Shown here piece by piece: positions 1-8,256 of a stretch of 64,000 bases of DNA. The DNA comes from Rubricoccus sp963708165 (lineage in GTDB: Bacteria > Bacteroidota > Rhodothermia > Rhodothermales > Rubricoccaceae), in the NCBI GenBank assembly GCA_963708165.1, contig OY970187.1, positions 434,001-498,000 on the forward strand, in the 5' to 3' direction. The translations under genes and the position numbers were made by a program. Below the pieces are notes generated by a model. That model was not told where the DNA came from. It saw only the letters and a program-made list of their open reading frames with translations, and did not search any database. Numbering within the stretch: the stretch's first letter is position 1; each line of letters begins with the position of its first letter.

Positions 1-487
1 AGGCGCCAGCGGCCACAAGTACGCCGCACCAGAGAAGCGCGCTCAGCGTCGACCAGACAGCCGTTTTGATGACTGGCAAGCGCGAGGCTCCCGCCAGAAG
101 AGAGATCACAGATCGTCCTCCTGCCAGAAACCGGTTCATCGCCACCACGCCCATCCCCCACCGCTTCAGCCACCGCTCCGCACCCGCCAGAGGCGCGCGC
201 GGGATCCAGCGTAGCCGTGTGGGATCAGCGATGGCGTCGTCCATCTTATAGCCGACGGCGTAGAGCGTCATAAAGCCCAGCGAGCCGCCGAGCGTCGCCA
301 CAGCGACCGTCGGCACGAACGCGATGGTGCCGATGCCGACAAGCCAGCCGCAGAGCACGATGAGGGTATCGCCCCAGATGGGCGGCACGATGTTCTCCAG
401 ATAGGAGACGGCGAACAAAACGCTGTAGATGCCTAGCGGCGAGAGCGCCGCCAGCCAATCTGCGAGCGCCTGGACGGATTCCATCAT
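1..487 (-). CDS. DedA-family membrane protein (C-terminus outside window)
   Basis: Translation from the minus strand gives MMESVQALADWLAALSPLG, then a hydrophobic segment with YLENIVPPIWGD, a second hydrophobic segment and AVGYKMDD. Further on, a stretch reading MNRFLAGGRSVISLLAGASR matches the DedA/SNARE-associated signature (R-F-x-P-G-x-R-x3-S-x2-A-G-x-S/N-x-M/L). DedA proteins are inner-membrane proteins linked to lipid carrier recycling (undecaprenyl phosphate or phospholipid scrambling) and envelope homeostasis. The start ATG overlaps the ispF stop as ATGA, so translation is probably coupled to ispF. The gene runs off the left edge, so the C-terminal helices are not visible. The substrate cannot be told from sequence. 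Confidence 0.82.
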   Translation of the reverse strand, partial: MMESVQALADWLAALSPLGIYSVLFAVSYLENIVPPIWGDTLIVLCGWLVGIGTIAFVPTVAVATLGGSLGFMTLYAVGYKMDDAIADPTRLRWIPRAPLAGAERWLKRWGMGVVAMNRFLAGGRSVISLLAGASRLPVIKTAVWSTLSALLWCGVLVAAGA

Positions 488-1044
488 GCGCCTCTGGCGG
501 GAACAGCGGTGGTTCCGGGTTCCGGGCTCCGGGCTCCGGGTTTCGCTTCGCCGACGCCAGAGGCCTCTGGCGACACGGGGAGCAACAGCGCGACGGCGTG
601 GGCCGCCGCGCCCTCGGCACGGCCTTCCCAGCCCATCCCCTCCCCTGTCGTGGCTTTGACCGAGACGCAGCCCACGTCTACGCCCATCGCGCCGGCCAGG
701 CGGGTGCGCATGGCGTCGATGTGCGGGCGCAGCTTGGGCGCTTGCAGCACAACCGTTGAATCCACGTTGCCGACACTCCAGCCTCTGGCGCCGATGCGGC
801 GCACGATCTCGCGCAAGAGGCCGATGCTGTCCGCGTCTTTCCACTCGGCGTCGGTGTCGGGAAAGTGCGCGCCGATGTCGCCCATGGCAGCGGCACCCAA
901 TAGCGCGTCCGTGATGGCGTGCGCGAGCACGTCGGCGTCGGAATGACCATCCAGGCCGACCTCGGACGGTACGTGGACGCCGCCGAGGATGAGGCGGCGG
1001 CCTGCTTTGAGGCGGTGAACGTCGTAGCCGTGGCCGATGCGCAT
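484..1044 (-). CDS. ispF: 2-C-methyl-D-erythritol 2,4-cyclodiphosphate synthase
   Basis: IspF cyclises CDP-ME 2-phosphate to MEcPP in the non-mevalonate isoprenoid pathway. The zinc-binding GYDVHR (residues 6-11) and HSDADV (34-39), GDIGAHFPDTD and KATTGEGMG are all present. The usual length is near 158 residues; this protein has 186. The extra 30 residues at the C-terminus (PEASG, GARSPEPGTT) are encoded by the iterated decamer (about 554-571) plus a GGGN4 heptad tract (511-546), so the tail looks repeat-derived and is unlikely to be catalytic. ispD lies 165 bp upstream on the same strand, and the downstream DedA start overlaps the stop by four bases. Confidence 0.95.
   Translation of the reverse strand: MRIGHGYDVHRLKAGRRLILGGVHVPSEVGLDGHSDADVLAHAITDALLGAAAMGDIGAHFPDTDAEWKDADSIGLLREIVRRIGARGWSVGNVDSTVVLQAPKLRPHIDAMRTRLAGAMGVDVGCVSVKATTGEGMGWEGRAEGAAAHAVALLLPVSPEASGVGEAKPGARSPEPGTTAVPARGA
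511..546 (+). repeat. GGGN4 heptad tract inside the ispF 3' end
   Basis: Four to five units of seven bases in which GGG is constant and the four-base spacer varies (TTCC, TTCC, CTCC, CTCC). The G-rich strand is the plus strand. It encodes part of the extra C-terminal tail of IspF on the minus strand. See the other tracts at 1049, 17440, 23402, 43551 and 61360. Confidence 0.75.
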
Positions 1045-1048
1045 GGTT

Positions 1049-1086
1049 GGGGTACGGGGTACGGGGTACGGGGTACGGGGTACGGG
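1049..1086 (+). repeat. GGGGTAC heptad tract between ispF and ispD
   Basis: About five exact tandem copies of GGGGTAC in the 165-bp gap between ispF and ispD. The rest of the gap holds single copies of the iterated decamer and a short AGTACC-containing stretch (about 1190-1212). The G-rich strand is again plus. Confidence 0.8.
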
Positions 1087-1209
1087 AAGATCGCGGATTT
1101 TCGAGCCTCTGGCGCTCGGCTTGGATTCCGGGTTTCAGGCAAAGCCGCTCCCCGCTCGCCTCTGGCACCAGAGGCAAACTCAAGCCACCACGTACCTAGC
1201 ACCCAGTAC

Positions 1210-1917
1210 CTACCCGCGCTGCGCCCAGAGCGCCTCCGCCAGAAGCCAGTCCGAGGGGCGCGTGAGCTTGATGTTGCGCTCGTCGCCCTCCACCAGCGCG
1301 ACCGGCACGCCTGCGCGTTGCAGCACGCCCACCTCATCGGTCGCGGCCCAGCCGTCGCGCTCGGCTTGCGCGAGTGCATCGACGAGGATGTCGCGGCGCG
1401 CGCCCTGCGGCGTCTGCATCCGCCAGAGGCTGTCGCGGTCGACGGTCTCGCCGAACTGGCCTCTGGCGCCGCGACGGAGCGTGTCAGCGACCGGGACGGC
1501 GAGGGCGGCAGCGCCAGAGGCGTGGGCTTGTGCAAGTACGGCTTCGATGCGGTCTATCGTCACAAACGGCCGCACCGCGTCGTGTACGAGCACAAGGCCG
1601 ACGCTCTCGGGTACTGCTGTGACGCCTCTGGCGACCGAGGCCTGCCGCGTCGCGCCGCCCGCGACGACGCCCTGGAGCACGCCCGCCAGAGGCGGGTCGC
1701 CTTCCAGCCTCTTGCGCACCGCGTCGACCTCCGATTCCGCGACGACGACGACGATGCCCGTCACCCCGCGCGCCGAGGCGAGCGCGCGGAGCGTTTGCAC
1801 CAGAACAGGCGCGCCGCCGAGCGCGCGAAACTGTTTGGCCGGGTCGCCTCCGCGGCCCCCCATCCGCGAGCCAATACCGGCGGCAGGCACGACGACCCAG
1901 GCGTGACGAGTGCTCAT
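1210..1917 (-). CDS. ispD: 2-C-methyl-D-erythritol 4-phosphate cytidylyltransferase
   Basis: IspD couples MEP to CTP, giving CDP-ME, two steps before IspF. The N-terminus WVVVPAAGIGSRMGG is the nucleotide-binding loop; KQFRALGGAPVLVQTLRAL, VLVHDAVRPFV and the C-terminal NIKLTRPSDWLLAEA are family landmarks. The length of 235 residues is typical. It lies on the same strand as ispF and probably in one transcript. The iterated decamer supplies ASG and PEA-type residues at several surface positions (for example ASGAAALAVPVADTLRRGARG). Start chosen at the ATG immediately before the nucleotide-binding strand. Confidence 0.95.
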   Translation of the reverse strand: MSTRHAWVVVPAAGIGSRMGGRGGDPAKQFRALGGAPVLVQTLRALASARGVTGIVVVVAESEVDAVRKRLEGDPPLAGVLQGVVAGGATRQASVARGVTAVPESVGLVLVHDAVRPFVTIDRIEAVLAQAHASGAAALAVPVADTLRRGARGQFGETVDRDSLWRMQTPQGARRDILVDALAQAERDGWAATDEVGVLQRAGVPVALVEGDERNIKLTRPSDWLLAEALWAQRG

Positions 1918-2043
1918 GTGCAGGGGCGCTTCGCGCCAGAGGCTTAGCTCGCGGGCGAGTCGCCGTTAGGGGTGGCGCTCGGCTTGGCGGCGTCTGGCTT
2001 TGCCTCGCCCGGCTTTGCCTCGTCTGGCGTGGCCTCGCTCAGC

Positions 2044-4482
2044 TCAGCCTCTGGCGAGGCGGTAGCAAGGCGGCGTGTCGCTCGGCACCGAGACATCCAG
2101 ACCGGCTTGCTGCGGCGGTGTCTTCTCAGCCTCTGGCGGCGGCGCGTCGTCCTCGCTCTCCTGGCCGGGGTATTTCACGCGGAAGTGGTAGATGCCACAG
2201 AGGAGCGTGTGAAACGTCTCGCGGATCTTTGCGAGGTCCGAAAAGGTGAGGTCCGTATCGTCGAGTTGGCCGTCGGCGACGCGAGAGGCGAAAATGCCTT
2301 CCACGAGCGAGCGCAGGCGCCGCGGGTTGGGTTTCTGGAGCGAGCGCGAGGCCGCTTCCACGGAGTCAGCCAGCATCACGATGGCCTGCTCGTTGGTCTG
2401 AGGGCGTGGCCCGGGATAGCGAAACTCGGCCTCTTCCACGTGATCGGCCTCGTCGCCAGCGGCTTCTTTGGCCTTGCGGTAGAAGTACTCGATGAGGCCC
2501 GTGCCGTGGTGCGTGCCGATAAAGTCCAGGACCACGCGCGGCAGCTTGTTCTCGCGGCCCAGTTCGAGCCCGTCTTTGACGTGCGCCGCGATCACGATGG
2601 CGCTCATCGACGGCTTGAGCTTCTCGTGCGGGTTTTCGCCCGGCTGCTGGTTCTCGATGAAGTACTCGGGCTTGAGCATCTTCCCGATGTCGTGGTAGAT
2701 CGCGCCCACGCGGGTACGCAGCGCGTTCGCGCCGATGGCGTCGGCAGCGGCCTCGGCAAGGTTGGCGACCTGCAGCGAGTGGTTAAACGTGCCCGGTGCC
2801 CGCATGGATAGCTCTTTCAGAACGGGCCGGTTGGTGTCCGAAAGCTCCAGCAGCGTGATGTCGGTCGTGACGCCAAAACCTCGCTCGATGCCCACGAGGA
2901 TGGGCCAGACGAGCAGCAGCAGGATCGCGTTGATGCCAATCGCCAAGAGTTCGTAGACCAGTCGGTCGTTGAACGGGTCGGCGCGGAGCAGGGCGTACGC
3001 GAAGATGACGAGTGCGTAGGCGAGAAACACGAGTCCGCCAGAGGCCAGAAGCTGCGTCCGGTTTTTGACATCGCGCACGCTGAACACGCCGAGCAGGCCC
3101 GCGAAGATGGTGGCGAACGTGATCTCGAAGTCGCCGCCGAAGATCAGGCCCGCCAGAAGCCCGAGCGAGAGCGTCGCGAAGGCGGCCACGCGGCTGTCGT
3201 ACACGATCGCCATCAGGATGGAGACGAGCGCGACCGGCACCGCCAGAGGCGCGGCGCTCAGGCCGACAATGCCCGCGATCCAGAAGCCGAGCAGGACGGA
3301 CCCGAGCAGCAGCGAGACGAGGATCATTTGGCGCAGATCGTCGAAAACGGCCTCGCGCAGCAGATAGAGGTAGAGGAAAAACAGAGACAGCGCGGCGAAC
3401 ACGAGCAAGATGCGGCCCGTGACGGTTCGCGGGAAGCTGCGGTCGCCAGTGCGCACGCGCTGCGCGATGTTGAGCGAGCGGAGTTGTTCGTACTGCTCGC
3501 TGGTCACCACGTCGCCGGTGCGGATGATGCGGGTGTTCTCTCGCACTTGTCCCCGGTTGGGCTGAACCTCGCTCAGACGATCCTCGCGGCGGCGCTCCGT
3601 CGCGTCGCGCTGGTATTGGTAGTTGGGCTCGAAGGTGCGCCGCAGAAACGTCATGCCGATGTCGACCGTGTCGGCGCGGCCCGGCGCGACGGCTTGCAGC
3701 GAGCGTTGCGCGAGCGCGAAGGCCTGCCTGCGTCCTACGATCTCGGCGCGCGGCACTTCACGCTCGGTCCGTACCGCCGGGTCGAGGTTGCGGATCACGA
3801 GCGTGCGGGCGCGGATGGTATCGCGCGACACGTCGATCACGCCGCGCGTGAGCAGTTCGCGGCTGATGCGGCCCGCTTCTCCCAACAGACGGTCGTCCAG
3901 CGGGAGGCCAGATTCGAGGCCTCTGGCGTGCGCGAACGCGCTCAACACAAGCCAGTCGAACTGCCGACTAGACAGCCCCACGTCGAGATCGGCGCGGAGC
4001 GCGGTGTAGCGAAGGCTGTCGGCTTGCGCCGCGGCGTCCACGTTGTTCTCTCGCGCGATGCGCCACCGTGTGTAGGCGGCAAACGTGGAGTCCAGGCGCG
4101 CGTCCAGCGAGTCGATCTTCGCCAGCGTGTTGTCCAGCGCGTCCACGCGCTCGACAAAGATGGGCGGTTCCGCCTGCGCGACCGAGTCGCGCTGTGCCTG
4201 CAACTCTTCCTCGGGCAGACGTACCGCGAAGTCGAACGGCGCCACGACATCGTCGCGGGTCCATACCTCTCCCGCACGAGCGTTCCCGTCGGTGACGGAG
4301 ATGCGCGGAAAGGCGAGCAGCGCGAGCACGCCGAGACCGATGAGGAGCACCGCGCGCCAGAGGACGGCGCGGCGGGTGAGGCGCTGCGCGTCGTCATCGG
4401 ACGAGCGCTTCTCGATCTTGAGAGCACCGCTGCGGCGGCGGCTAGGCTTGGGGCCCAGCCCGAGGCGGTCTTGGATTCCCAC
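2044..4482 (-). CDS. 7TM-HD family c-di-AMP phosphodiesterase (PgpH-like)
   Basis: 812 residues. There is a cytoplasmic N-terminus, one TM helix (about 40-58), a long extracytoplasmic 7TMR-HDED region (about 60-350), a block of helices (about 355-530) and a cytoplasmic HD domain. HD residues are visible: HSLQVANLAE (568), YHDIGKM (596-602), AAHVKDG (632), THHGTG (657) and MLADSVEAAS (about 700). PgpH enzymes hydrolyse c-di-AMP. A CdaR/YbbR-like protein, a partner of c-di-AMP synthase in other bacteria, lies at 59.4-60.4 kb. The reading frame stops at 2044, but a +1 frame continues to 1944 with an Ala/Pro/Glu/Lys-rich tail, so the true C-terminus may be about 33 residues longer. Confidence 0.9.
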   Translation of the reverse strand: MGIQDRLGLGPKPSRRRSGALKIEKRSSDDDAQRLTRRAVLWRAVLLIGLGVLALLAFPRISVTDGNARAGEVWTRDDVVAPFDFAVRLPEEELQAQRDSVAQAEPPIFVERVDALDNTLAKIDSLDARLDSTFAAYTRWRIARENNVDAAAQADSLRYTALRADLDVGLSSRQFDWLVLSAFAHARGLESGLPLDDRLLGEAGRISRELLTRGVIDVSRDTIRARTLVIRNLDPAVRTEREVPRAEIVGRRQAFALAQRSLQAVAPGRADTVDIGMTFLRRTFEPNYQYQRDATERRREDRLSEVQPNRGQVRENTRIIRTGDVVTSEQYEQLRSLNIAQRVRTGDRSFPRTVTGRILLVFAALSLFFLYLYLLREAVFDDLRQMILVSLLLGSVLLGFWIAGIVGLSAAPLAVPVALVSILMAIVYDSRVAAFATLSLGLLAGLIFGGDFEITFATIFAGLLGVFSVRDVKNRTQLLASGGLVFLAYALVIFAYALLRADPFNDRLVYELLAIGINAILLLLVWPILVGIERGFGVTTDITLLELSDTNRPVLKELSMRAPGTFNHSLQVANLAEAAADAIGANALRTRVGAIYHDIGKMLKPEYFIENQQPGENPHEKLKPSMSAIVIAAHVKDGLELGRENKLPRVVLDFIGTHHGTGLIEYFYRKAKEAAGDEADHVEEAEFRYPGPRPQTNEQAIVMLADSVEAASRSLQKPNPRRLRSLVEGIFASRVADGQLDDTDLTFSDLAKIRETFHTLLCGIYHFRVKYPGQESEDDAPPPEAEKTPPQQAGLDVSVPSDTPPCYRLARG

Positions 4483-4637
4483 AGGTCGGGGGATGGCGAG
4501 TGCCTAAGATCCGGCATTCGCGCGGCGCGCGCCGATCCCTCTCGCCAGAGGCCTCTGGCGGGCGGACCGAGCGCCAGACTACCACGCGTCTTCGGCCCCG
4601 CTCTGGCCGGAGCCGCCGCCAGAGGCGCGTGCCGTCA

Positions 4638-5192
4638 TTACCGTGAGGCTTGCTGCGGCGTGACCGTTTTGGCGCTCACGCGCACGCCTCTGGCGAGAGC
4701 GTCTAGAAGTGCCGGGGTGGCGGCAGCGGCGGGCGCCGAAATGTGGACCGACCAGAAGACCTCGCCGCGTTGCACGAAGAAAACGCGGCCGAGCCTCTCG
4801 CCGCTCGCGATCTCGAAGGCTGCGCCGGGGCCGAACGCGAGGCCGTCTTCGGGCACGGCGCCTGTCGGGCGAAGCCCGTTGTAGCCGCTGGCGGCCTGGC
4901 CGCGGCGCCACCGCTCCTGCATGAGTGGGTTGAGGCCTACGACGCGCTCCACGATCACGACGGCATCCGCCAGAGGCGCGCTGGTCGCTTTCCAGCGGTA
5001 CGTCGCGCGGCCGGGCAGCGCGGTCTCGTCGACGGCCTGCGTGCCTTCCCATCCGGCGGGAAGCTGGACGCGCAGCTCGGTGGCCTCGCTGAAGTAGACG
5101 TAGGCGCCAGAGGCCTCTGGCGCGCCTTGCGCGAGCGCCGGTGTGGCGGCGAGGGTCAAAAGCAGAACGAGGGACGAGTACAGCGTGCGCAT
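4638..5192 (-). CDS. Secreted hypothetical protein
   Basis: From the ATG at 5192 the protein begins MRTLYSSLVLLLTLAATPALAQ, a clear signal peptide with an A-x-A/Q cleavage site, so this start is preferred over one 25 codons upstream. The mature protein (about 160 residues) contains AYVYFSEATELRVQLPAGW and a run GLNPLMQERWRRGQAASGYNG. No family was recognised; it resembles small periplasmic or lipoprotein-like domains of Bacteroidota. The first mature residues (GAPEASGA) are encoded by an 18-bp tail-to-tail copy of the iterated decamer. It stands alone between the HD phosphodiesterase and a divergent MNT/HEPN pair. Confidence 0.7.
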   Translation of the reverse strand: MRTLYSSLVLLLTLAATPALAQGAPEASGAYVYFSEATELRVQLPAGWEGTQAVDETALPGRATYRWKATSAPLADAVVIVERVVGLNPLMQERWRRGQAASGYNGLRPTGAVPEDGLAFGPGAAFEIASGERLGRVFFVQRGEVFWSVHISAPAAAATPALLDALARGVRVSAKTVTPQQASR

Positions 5193-5271
5193 AGCGGACC
5201 GGGAAGGGGCCTCTTCGGTATCGGCAGGCCGCGCGGGTGCTTTAGCCTCTGGCGCCAGAGGCGCCACACCC

Positions 5272-5279
5272 TACTTTCA
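5272..5279 (+). promoter_or_regulatory. Possible -7 box (TACTTTCA) before the MNT gene
   Basis: The octamer resembles the Bacteroidota -7 consensus TAnnTTTG and ends three bases before the ATG at 5283. If used, the transcript would be leaderless or nearly so. No matching -33 element is obvious. Confidence 0.3.
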
Positions 5280-5282
5280 GGC

Positions 5283-5606
5283 ATGACTCCCGACCGCCTC
5301 GACGCCCTTCTCTCCGATCTCCGCCAGAGGCTCCGCGCGCTCTACGGCAAGCGCTTGACGCGCCTCGTACTCTACGGCTCCCACGCCAGAGGCGACGCGC
5401 TCGAGGATTCGGATGTGGACGTGCTCGTGGTGTTGGAGGGTGAGGTGCGGCCCTTCGAGGAAATCGAGCGGATGAACGCGGTTGTGTTCGAGGCGGAGCT
5501 TCGCCACGGTGCCCTCGTGTCTACCGTGCCGACATCTCTGGCTTCGCTGAGTTCTCCCACGACAGCGCTGCTCCGCAACATCGCCGCTGAAGGCCAAGAC
5601 GTATGA
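5283..5606 (+). CDS. Minimal nucleotidyltransferase (MNT), antitoxin-type, module 1
   Basis: 107 residues. The polymerase-beta-type active site reads LYGSHARGDALEDSDVDVLV: GSxARG followed by two aspartates that bind metal. Minimal nucleotidyltransferases paired with HEPN proteins act as antitoxins, in characterised cases by transferring AMP to the HEPN toxin. The stop overlaps the start of the HEPN gene as ATGA, so the two are co-translated. The decamer provides RQRLR at residues 14-18 and part of the GSHARGD motif. Start chosen at the ATG giving a standard MNT N-terminus. Confidence 0.88.
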   Translation: MTPDRLDALLSDLRQRLRALYGKRLTRLVLYGSHARGDALEDSDVDVLVVLEGEVRPFEEIERMNAVVFEAELRHGALVSTVPTSLASLSSPTTALLRNIAAEGQDV

Positions 5607-5980
5607 CGCCAGAGGTTGAGGCGAACCTGCGGCGAAAAGCGAAGCAGTTCCTGGCGTCTGCGCGTTTCCTGGTGGAGACAGACGCAGAATCGTCGGTGAG
5701 CCGCGCGTACTACGCCATGTACTCGCAGGCGCGGGTACTCATGGGGCGAGACGGACTCACGTCCAAGACGCACCGCGGCCTCCACATTCAATTCAGCAAC
5801 GCGTACGTCCAAACGGGAAAAGTCCCAGAGTCTCTCGGTGCCGCGTTTCGTCTCGCATGGCGCCACCGCGAAGAGGCAGACTACGTGGGACTCAGCGATC
5901 TCGGCGCCGAAGGGGCCGCGCGAACTCTCGAACGCGCCGAGCGCTTTATCGCGCACCTCGACTCGCTGCTCGACGCCTGA
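5603..5980 (+). CDS. HEPN-domain protein, toxin-type, module 1
   Basis: 125 residues. The all-helical HEPN fold is indicated by SRAYYAMYSQARVLM, SKTHRGLHIQF and FRLAWRHREEADYVG. The last carries an R-x4-H arrangement followed by ADY, as in HEPN ribonucleases. Together with the upstream nucleotidyltransferase it forms a complete MNT/HEPN toxin-antitoxin candidate. The expected activity is RNA cleavage (tRNA or mRNA) by the HEPN dimer, restrained by the MNT partner. The alternative is an antiphage abortive-infection role. Which residues are catalytic is inferred from the family. Confidence 0.85.
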   Translation: MTPEVEANLRRKAKQFLASARFLVETDAESSVSRAYYAMYSQARVLMGRDGLTSKTHRGLHIQFSNAYVQTGKVPESLGAAFRLAWRHREEADYVGLSDLGAEGAARTLERAERFIAHLDSLLDA

Positions 5981-6020
5981 GCCTCTGGCGCCAGAGGCCA
6001 CTCGCCGGAAGCCTCTGGCG

Positions 6021-8255
6021 CTACAGCTTCGCGCGGATCTGAATCCCCACGTCCGTCGCGCGGTTGCCGTCCAGGCGGTTGTTGCCGGAGCCGATGCTGC
6101 GGCGGTCGCGGAACAGGCTCGTGCCAATCTTGGCCTGCACCTGGATGCCCGCCAGAGGCTCCGTCGTGACCAGCGCGTAGGCACGCGCACCCTGGCCATA
6201 GAGGACCGGCACGGCGAAGACGCCCGTCAGGTCGTTCTCGTATGTGTAAAGCCGCGAGGCGAAGCCGTCGGTGGAGAACAGCGTGAGGCGGGCGTCGACC
6301 CGCAGGCCGTCGCGGATCTGCCAGCGCACGTCGTTGAACAGGAGGCCGCCGGTTTGGGTCGGGTCGCCAGAGGCGCGCGGGGAGAAGCGGACGACCTCGG
6401 CGCGGGCGCGGAAGCGGAGCTCGCGGTTGGCGGCCCACTCGCCCTGCACGCGGAGCGTCTGGCGCGTTTCGGGCGCGACGCCTTCCAGAATCGTCGTCGG
6501 GACCTGGCCCGTGAAGTCGAGGTCGCGCTCGCGGGTTTCGGTGCGCGCCTGGAGGTAGAGGCGGATCCAGCGGCGCGGGCGGTGCTCGACGAACACGAGC
6601 GCTTCTGTCCCGCGCGTGGGGCGCGGCGTGCTAAAGCGGAGCCACGGAAAGCGGTACTGGTCCACGTACGCGCTGAGCGTCCAATCGCGCGAGGGCTTGA
6701 GGCGCACGCCAGTGTACAGGCCCGTCTCGTTCTGCCCGATCCCGTTGCGCTCGCCAAACGGGTAGCCGTGGAGCGTGGTAAAGCTGCGCGGGTAGTGCCG
6801 CCCGACGACGAGCACGTCGGCTCCGCCGCCCAGGTCTGCGAGCAGCCCGCCCAGTCCGCCGATGCCGCCGCCAGGGGCTCGCGCGACCTCGGTAAACACC
6901 TGCCCGGCGCGCGTCTTGGCATCGGCGTAGACCGAGACCATCGCGGCGTCTTGGCCCGCAAAGTCGAACCGGTCGTCCGGGCGCTCGCCCTCCGCCAGAG
7001 GCGCGTCGAAGCGCGTGGCGTAGCCGACGACGCCGATGCGGCCTTCCAGGCTGGAGCTTGTCACGCGGTACTCCGTCCCGCCGCCGACCAGCGTCTCGCC
7101 GAGCGCGTCCTTGCGCGCGATCTCGCTGTCGGTCCGGTGCAGCCCGTCGATGCCCAGGCCGCTCACCAAGCCGCCCTGCAGAGCCTCTGGCGGGATGTCC
7201 GGGTCCGTGAAGTCGAGCGAGTCGAGTTGGAAGACCGTCGCGTCCAGCGTGCGGCGCGAGGCGAAGGCGCTGGCGTAGAGCCGCGGCGTGATGGCAACGC
7301 TCAGACCGACGCCGCGGAAGAACTGGTTCTCGTCGACCGAGCCGTAGGGGCGGATGCCGCGTCCGTTGCGGATCGGCCCGCCGACGGCATCCGGCCCTTT
7401 GCCGAAGCCCGCCGCGCGCCACAGCGCCACGCCCTGCCCGTACTCCGCCACGAAATCGCCGATGACGAGCGCGTCGATGCGCCCGGCGTCGAGAATGGCG
7501 ACGTGCGCCGAGGCGTAGTCGTAGCCGTAGGTCTGCGTCTCGGGGTCCCAGCGGAACTGCTCGCCGGGGTCTTTCTCCAGCGTGAGGTTGAGGCTCACCT
7601 GGCGCCGGTAGTTGGCCTGGATGCGCGTGTAGATGCGGTCGCGCGAGCCGGGGTAGGCGCGAAGCGAGTCCGGCCCGGCGAAGCCCGAGGCCACATCCAG
7701 GCGCCGCTGCACGCGCTGCGTCAGGCGTGGCTCCAAGCCCGTCACCGCCGTCTTGACCCGCGGCGCCGAGGGAAAGCGCGGCGCGGCGGCGGCGCTCACG
7801 TCCAGCGTCGCGCCAATCGTGAGGTAGGGCCGCGCTTCTAGAAACGCCTCTGGCGACATGCCCTCCACGCCCTGGATCTCCGGGAGCGAGCGGAACACGC
7901 CAGAGGCTGCACGCTGCCGCACGATCGCCGCCGCCAGAAGCCCGTCCAGCGCAGGGATCTGGGCGAGCTCCGAGACCGTGGCGGTGTTGATGTCGAGCGG
8001 GTTTTCGCGCAGGTCCTGGAGCAGTTCGAGCAGGACGGTCGGGTCGCCCGCCGACTCGTCTTCGAGGATGGCTTCGAGCTCGTCCACCACGCCGTCCTGC
8101 GGAACCGAGGTCGTGTCCGGCACCGGGTCTTGCGCCGATGCCTCTGGCGCGGCGGCCCAGAGCGCGCAGATCACGAGGAGGAGCGGTGCCAGCCTCTGGC
8201 GCCCCCGGATCGGCGTCCGGGGCAGGCGCTGGCTGGCGGAGGTAAGCGTCGTCAT
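6021..8255 (-). CDS. Helix-hairpin-helix plus barrel-like secreted protein
   Basis: 744 residues from the ATG at 8255, which gives an N-terminal hydrophobic segment (LAPLLLVICALWAAAPEASA) as signal peptide. Residues about 70-135 contain a ComEA-like helix-hairpin-helix: NPLDINTATVSELAQIPAL followed by FRSLPEIQGVEGMSPEAF. The rest (about 170-744) alternates aromatic and polar residues as in outer-membrane beta-barrels and ends with IGIQIRAKL-type strands. Bacteroidota encode such large HhH-barrel proteins of unknown function; a link to DNA uptake is only suggested by the HhH. One base separates it from the upstream porin-like gene, so the two are probably co-transcribed. Confidence 0.75.
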   Translation of the reverse strand: MTTLTSASQRLPRTPIRGRQRLAPLLLVICALWAAAPEASAQDPVPDTTSVPQDGVVDELEAILEDESAGDPTVLLELLQDLRENPLDINTATVSELAQIPALDGLLAAAIVRQRAASGVFRSLPEIQGVEGMSPEAFLEARPYLTIGATLDVSAAAAPRFPSAPRVKTAVTGLEPRLTQRVQRRLDVASGFAGPDSLRAYPGSRDRIYTRIQANYRRQVSLNLTLEKDPGEQFRWDPETQTYGYDYASAHVAILDAGRIDALVIGDFVAEYGQGVALWRAAGFGKGPDAVGGPIRNGRGIRPYGSVDENQFFRGVGLSVAITPRLYASAFASRRTLDATVFQLDSLDFTDPDIPPEALQGGLVSGLGIDGLHRTDSEIARKDALGETLVGGGTEYRVTSSSLEGRIGVVGYATRFDAPLAEGERPDDRFDFAGQDAAMVSVYADAKTRAGQVFTEVARAPGGGIGGLGGLLADLGGGADVLVVGRHYPRSFTTLHGYPFGERNGIGQNETGLYTGVRLKPSRDWTLSAYVDQYRFPWLRFSTPRPTRGTEALVFVEHRPRRWIRLYLQARTETRERDLDFTGQVPTTILEGVAPETRQTLRVQGEWAANRELRFRARAEVVRFSPRASGDPTQTGGLLFNDVRWQIRDGLRVDARLTLFSTDGFASRLYTYENDLTGVFAVPVLYGQGARAYALVTTEPLAGIQVQAKIGTSLFRDRRSIGSGNNRLDGNRATDVGIQIRAKL

Positions 8256-8256
8256 G

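Noticed and set aside
3328..4884. 518-residue open frame on the plus strand
   Set aside because: Antisense to the PgpH-like gene and the secreted protein; composition is arginine- and glutamine-rich with no family match.
5838..7841. 667-residue open frame on the plus strand
   Set aside because: Antisense to the HhH/barrel gene, with shadow-type composition (R, A, V, D).
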